Assembly: GCA_013166835.1 (NCBI GenBank)
Contig: JABLTI010000006.1
Coordinates: 1-54,650 of the forward strand
DNA: 54,650 nucleotides
Origin: Promethearchaeati archaeon
Lineage (GTDB): Archaea; Asgardarchaeota; Heimdallarchaeia; JABLTI01
Direction: 5' to 3'
Positions 53,169-54,650 of the stretch are shown piece after piece. Below the pieces are notes generated by a model. The model searched no databases, was not told the origin of the DNA, and was given only the letters and a program-made list of their open reading frames with translations. Each line of letters opens with the position of its first letter. Positions within the stretch are counted from its first letter, which is position 1. Both the position numbers and the translations under genes were made by a program.

Positions 53169-53807
53169 ATGTTTATAACATTAGCAATTGAATATTACAT
53201 GAAAAATATGTTTCTGATAGAGAATTATAATGTAAAGGTATCACGAATTAGCATAGTACAGAAACTTTCGCAGAGTAAAGTTGACAAGTTATTAGATGAA
53301 ATAAATCAAGCAGAACAAAAGAAGAAGAAAAAATGTGAATTCTTAATCATAGATGCAGAAGCTGTAGCAGGATTATTACATTTAAAAGCCTGCATTCATT
53401 ATTCAATAAAGGCTTTTCAACAGAAAAATAATATTGCTAATTCTTTGAAAACTGAAATTTTATTGTATTTATCGGGATATAGACAAATAAGTAAAGCAAT
53501 TAGTAAAATTGGTATTAACCCTAAATCTACTGATTTCTTATTCATACAAATTCTCCCAGCAAGTTCAGATAAAAGATTAACTCTAAGTTTCGAAGAAGTA
53601 TTGAAAAACGCAAATATAGAAATCAAGGATTTTTTTGATGACATTAATTATTTACCATTATTAAGTGAAAGTAAAATTAGAAAAAATCTGAATATATCAG
53701 AGAATGAAATAACACTGTTAACCTCAGATAAGAATTGCAAAAACCGTGAAGAAATCATTGAAAAATTAGCGATTGAAAAATCAGCCCTTTTAAACATAAA
53801 CAAATGA
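53169..53807 (+). CDS. cgi121: KEOPS subunit Cgi121-like protein
   Basis: A 212-residue Cgi121/TPRKB-family protein, a KEOPS-complex subunit that helps make t6A37 in tRNA by binding the tRNA and the Bud32 kinase. The family motif KTEILLYLSGYRQISKAISK (about 95-114) and the preceding hydrophobic AVAGLLHLKACIHYSIKAF helix are clear. The start at 53169 is the first ATG; an ATG at 53199 could be used and neither has a strong ribosome-binding site. It lies eight bases from the convergent THUMP gene. Confidence 0.78.
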   Translation: MFITLAIEYYMKNMFLIENYNVKVSRISIVQKLSQSKVDKLLDEINQAEQKKKKKCEFLIIDAEAVAGLLHLKACIHYSIKAFQQKNNIANSLKTEILLYLSGYRQISKAISKIGINPKSTDFLFIQILPASSDKRLTLSFEEVLKNANIEIKDFFDDINYLPLLSESKIRKNLNISENEITLLTSDKNCKNREEIIEKLAIEKSALLNINK

Positions 53808-53814
53808 ATTATAT

Positions 53815-54357
53815 CTAACTTAGGGTTATAATGGGATTATTTCTATATACTCCTAAACCTAACCATTCACCAAAAATTTCTACAATAATAATCCAATCGG
53901 GATTTTCTAAGTCAACTGGACCTTTTGGTGCCGATGGATGGTTTGCTAGTAGATTTATAATATCATTTCTTTTTAATTTTGTATGTCTTCTTTTCATAGT
54001 AATTCGCCATTTTACATCACTTGGAATCTTTTGGAAGTATTCAGGAATGATCTTTTCGAGCTCCTCATAATCACTTTTAATTAGTTGTTCAAGTGGTGTT
54101 ATTTTTTTACAAATAATGAATTGAAATTTGTTTTTACTAATTACTTTTCTTAGTTTTTCAAATGTTTCAAGCAAGTTATCTTTAATAGCTAAAAGAAAGA
54201 GTCCTTTAATCGGCAATCTAAAAGCATCTAAGGGAGTTACGCTACAGTATTTTACTAAAACGTGCCATAATTCGCTCATTCCATCTCGTTCTTTAACTGC
54301 TTCGCAACTTGCTAAGATAAATTTTGCATCTTGTTTTATTGCTTCGGAGATTTTCAT
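53815..54357 (-). CDS. THUMP-domain RNA-modification protein (Tan1-like)
   Basis: A 180-residue protein whose C-terminal half is a THUMP domain: KWRITMKRRHTKLKRNDII, then VDLENPDWIIIVEIFGEWLGLGV. THUMP domains bind the tRNA acceptor end in modification enzymes. A short N-terminal segment with no catalytic domain resembles Tan1/THUMPD1, which assists ac4C formation on tRNA. The ATG is at 54357 with a TTACC-adjacent AGGTAAG upstream. Its neighbour Cgi121 also serves tRNA modification. Confidence 0.82.
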   Translation of the reverse strand: MKISEAIKQDAKFILASCEAVKERDGMSELWHVLVKYCSVTPLDAFRLPIKGLFLLAIKDNLLETFEKLRKVISKNKFQFIICKKITPLEQLIKSDYEELEKIIPEYFQKIPSDVKWRITMKRRHTKLKRNDIINLLANHPSAPKGPVDLENPDWIIIVEIFGEWLGLGVYRNNPIITLS

Positions 54358-54476
54358 AATTTCTTACCTTTGAATTCTTTTTTGTCATAAATAGCTTTCT
54401 TGAAACCTTAGGAAAAGTATTTTATTTTAGTTAAATAAATGCTTCATTGTATAATAAATGAGGGGTTAAACTTACC

Positions 54477-54650
54477 TTGTCTGAAAACCAAAATGACAGT
54501 CTAGAAAAGAAGGAATCACGAAAATCAGATATTAAGGATTTCATAGAGATTGTTCTTTTTCTTGGTTTAGCGGTTTTAATTATCTTTAGTTTTAATTGGA
54601 TACTTGGTGGTATACTACATACTGATTCTCCCTTAGTTGTTGTAACTAGT
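54477..54650 (+). CDS. signal peptidase I (SEC11-type), N-terminal part, runs off right edge
   Basis: A TTG start at 54477 with GAGGGG 11 nt upstream opens a 58-codon frame to the window edge. After a charged N-terminus (LSENQNDSLEKKES) comes one hydrophobic segment (IEIVLFLGLAVLIIFSFNW) and then HTDSPLVVVTS, which in archaeal and ER signal peptidases leads directly into the SM-E/P catalytic motif. The catalytic residues lie outside the window. Topology and end sequence fit the family well. Confidence 0.7.
   Translation, partial: MSENQNDSLEKKESRKSDIKDFIEIVLFLGLAVLIIFSFNWILGGILHTDSPLVVVTS

Noticed and set aside
1-54650. CRISPR arrays, tRNA or rRNA genes, insertion sequences, integrase or phage genes
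   Set aside because: No spaced direct-repeat array, tRNA-like fold, transposase or capsid/terminase signature was recognised on either strand.

Overview
The window reads as about 55 kb of an AT-rich archaeal chromosome, most likely an Asgard (Promethearchaeota) lineage. Archaeal markers are a PAC2-family proteasome-assembly chaperone, a KEOPS Cgi121-like subunit, a beta-CASP metallo-RNase, a THUMP-domain tRNA-modification protein and an archaeal/ER-type signal peptidase start at the right edge. Ribosome-binding sites of the AGGTGA/GGAGG type and frequent TTG and GTG starts fit this. Eukaryote-like elements (a MIT-domain Vps4-like AAA ATPase, ESCRT-III-like helical proteins, a GT22 mannosyltransferase, very large solenoid proteins ending in winged helices) point to Asgard. 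The exact lineage cannot be fixed from sequence reading alone.

Region 1-20.1 kb is mostly ordinary chromosome: unrecognised proteins, a divergent PlsY-like acyltransferase, a PAS/thioredoxin/histidine-kinase-like protein lacking its phospho-acceptor His, a HyuA/HyuB hydantoinase/oxoprolinase pair, a homocysteine methyltransferase, PAC2, an HD phosphohydrolase followed by an E1/MoeB-like enzyme, an acidic membrane-anchored protein, a GT22 mannosyltransferase and a beta-CASP RNase. Region 20.3-30.5 kb holds a 2308-residue TPR/solenoid protein with C-terminal winged helices, a GHMP kinase, and a small operon with two tandem seven-helix membrane paralogues closed by a strong hairpin terminator.

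Region 30.6-52.5 kb is the unusual part. It begins beside a broken amidohydrolase remnant. On the minus strand lie two P-loop GTPases, a 1182-residue protein with a GAP1-N-like N-terminus and a 1107-residue propeller/coiled-coil/Ig-like protein. Divergent from them, across a 198-bp region with an inverted repeat, run two paralogous basic helical proteins resembling ESCRT-III, a MIT-AAA ATPase, two more helical proteins, a cytosolic-looking subtilisin protease, a 56-residue membrane protein, and two large membrane proteins whose cytoplasmic tails share tandem winged helices and a repeated helical module. I propose that these form one multi-component GTPase/AAA/protease membrane-associated system combining parts known from bacterial GAP1/double-GTPase conflict systems with an ESCRT/Vps4-like remodelling unit. 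The grouping is inference from orientation, spacing and shared domains.

The right end (52.5 kb onward) returns to housekeeping genes: a purine phosphoribosyltransferase, Cgi121, a THUMP protein and the start of signal peptidase. I saw no rRNA, tRNA, CRISPR array, insertion sequence or phage gene.
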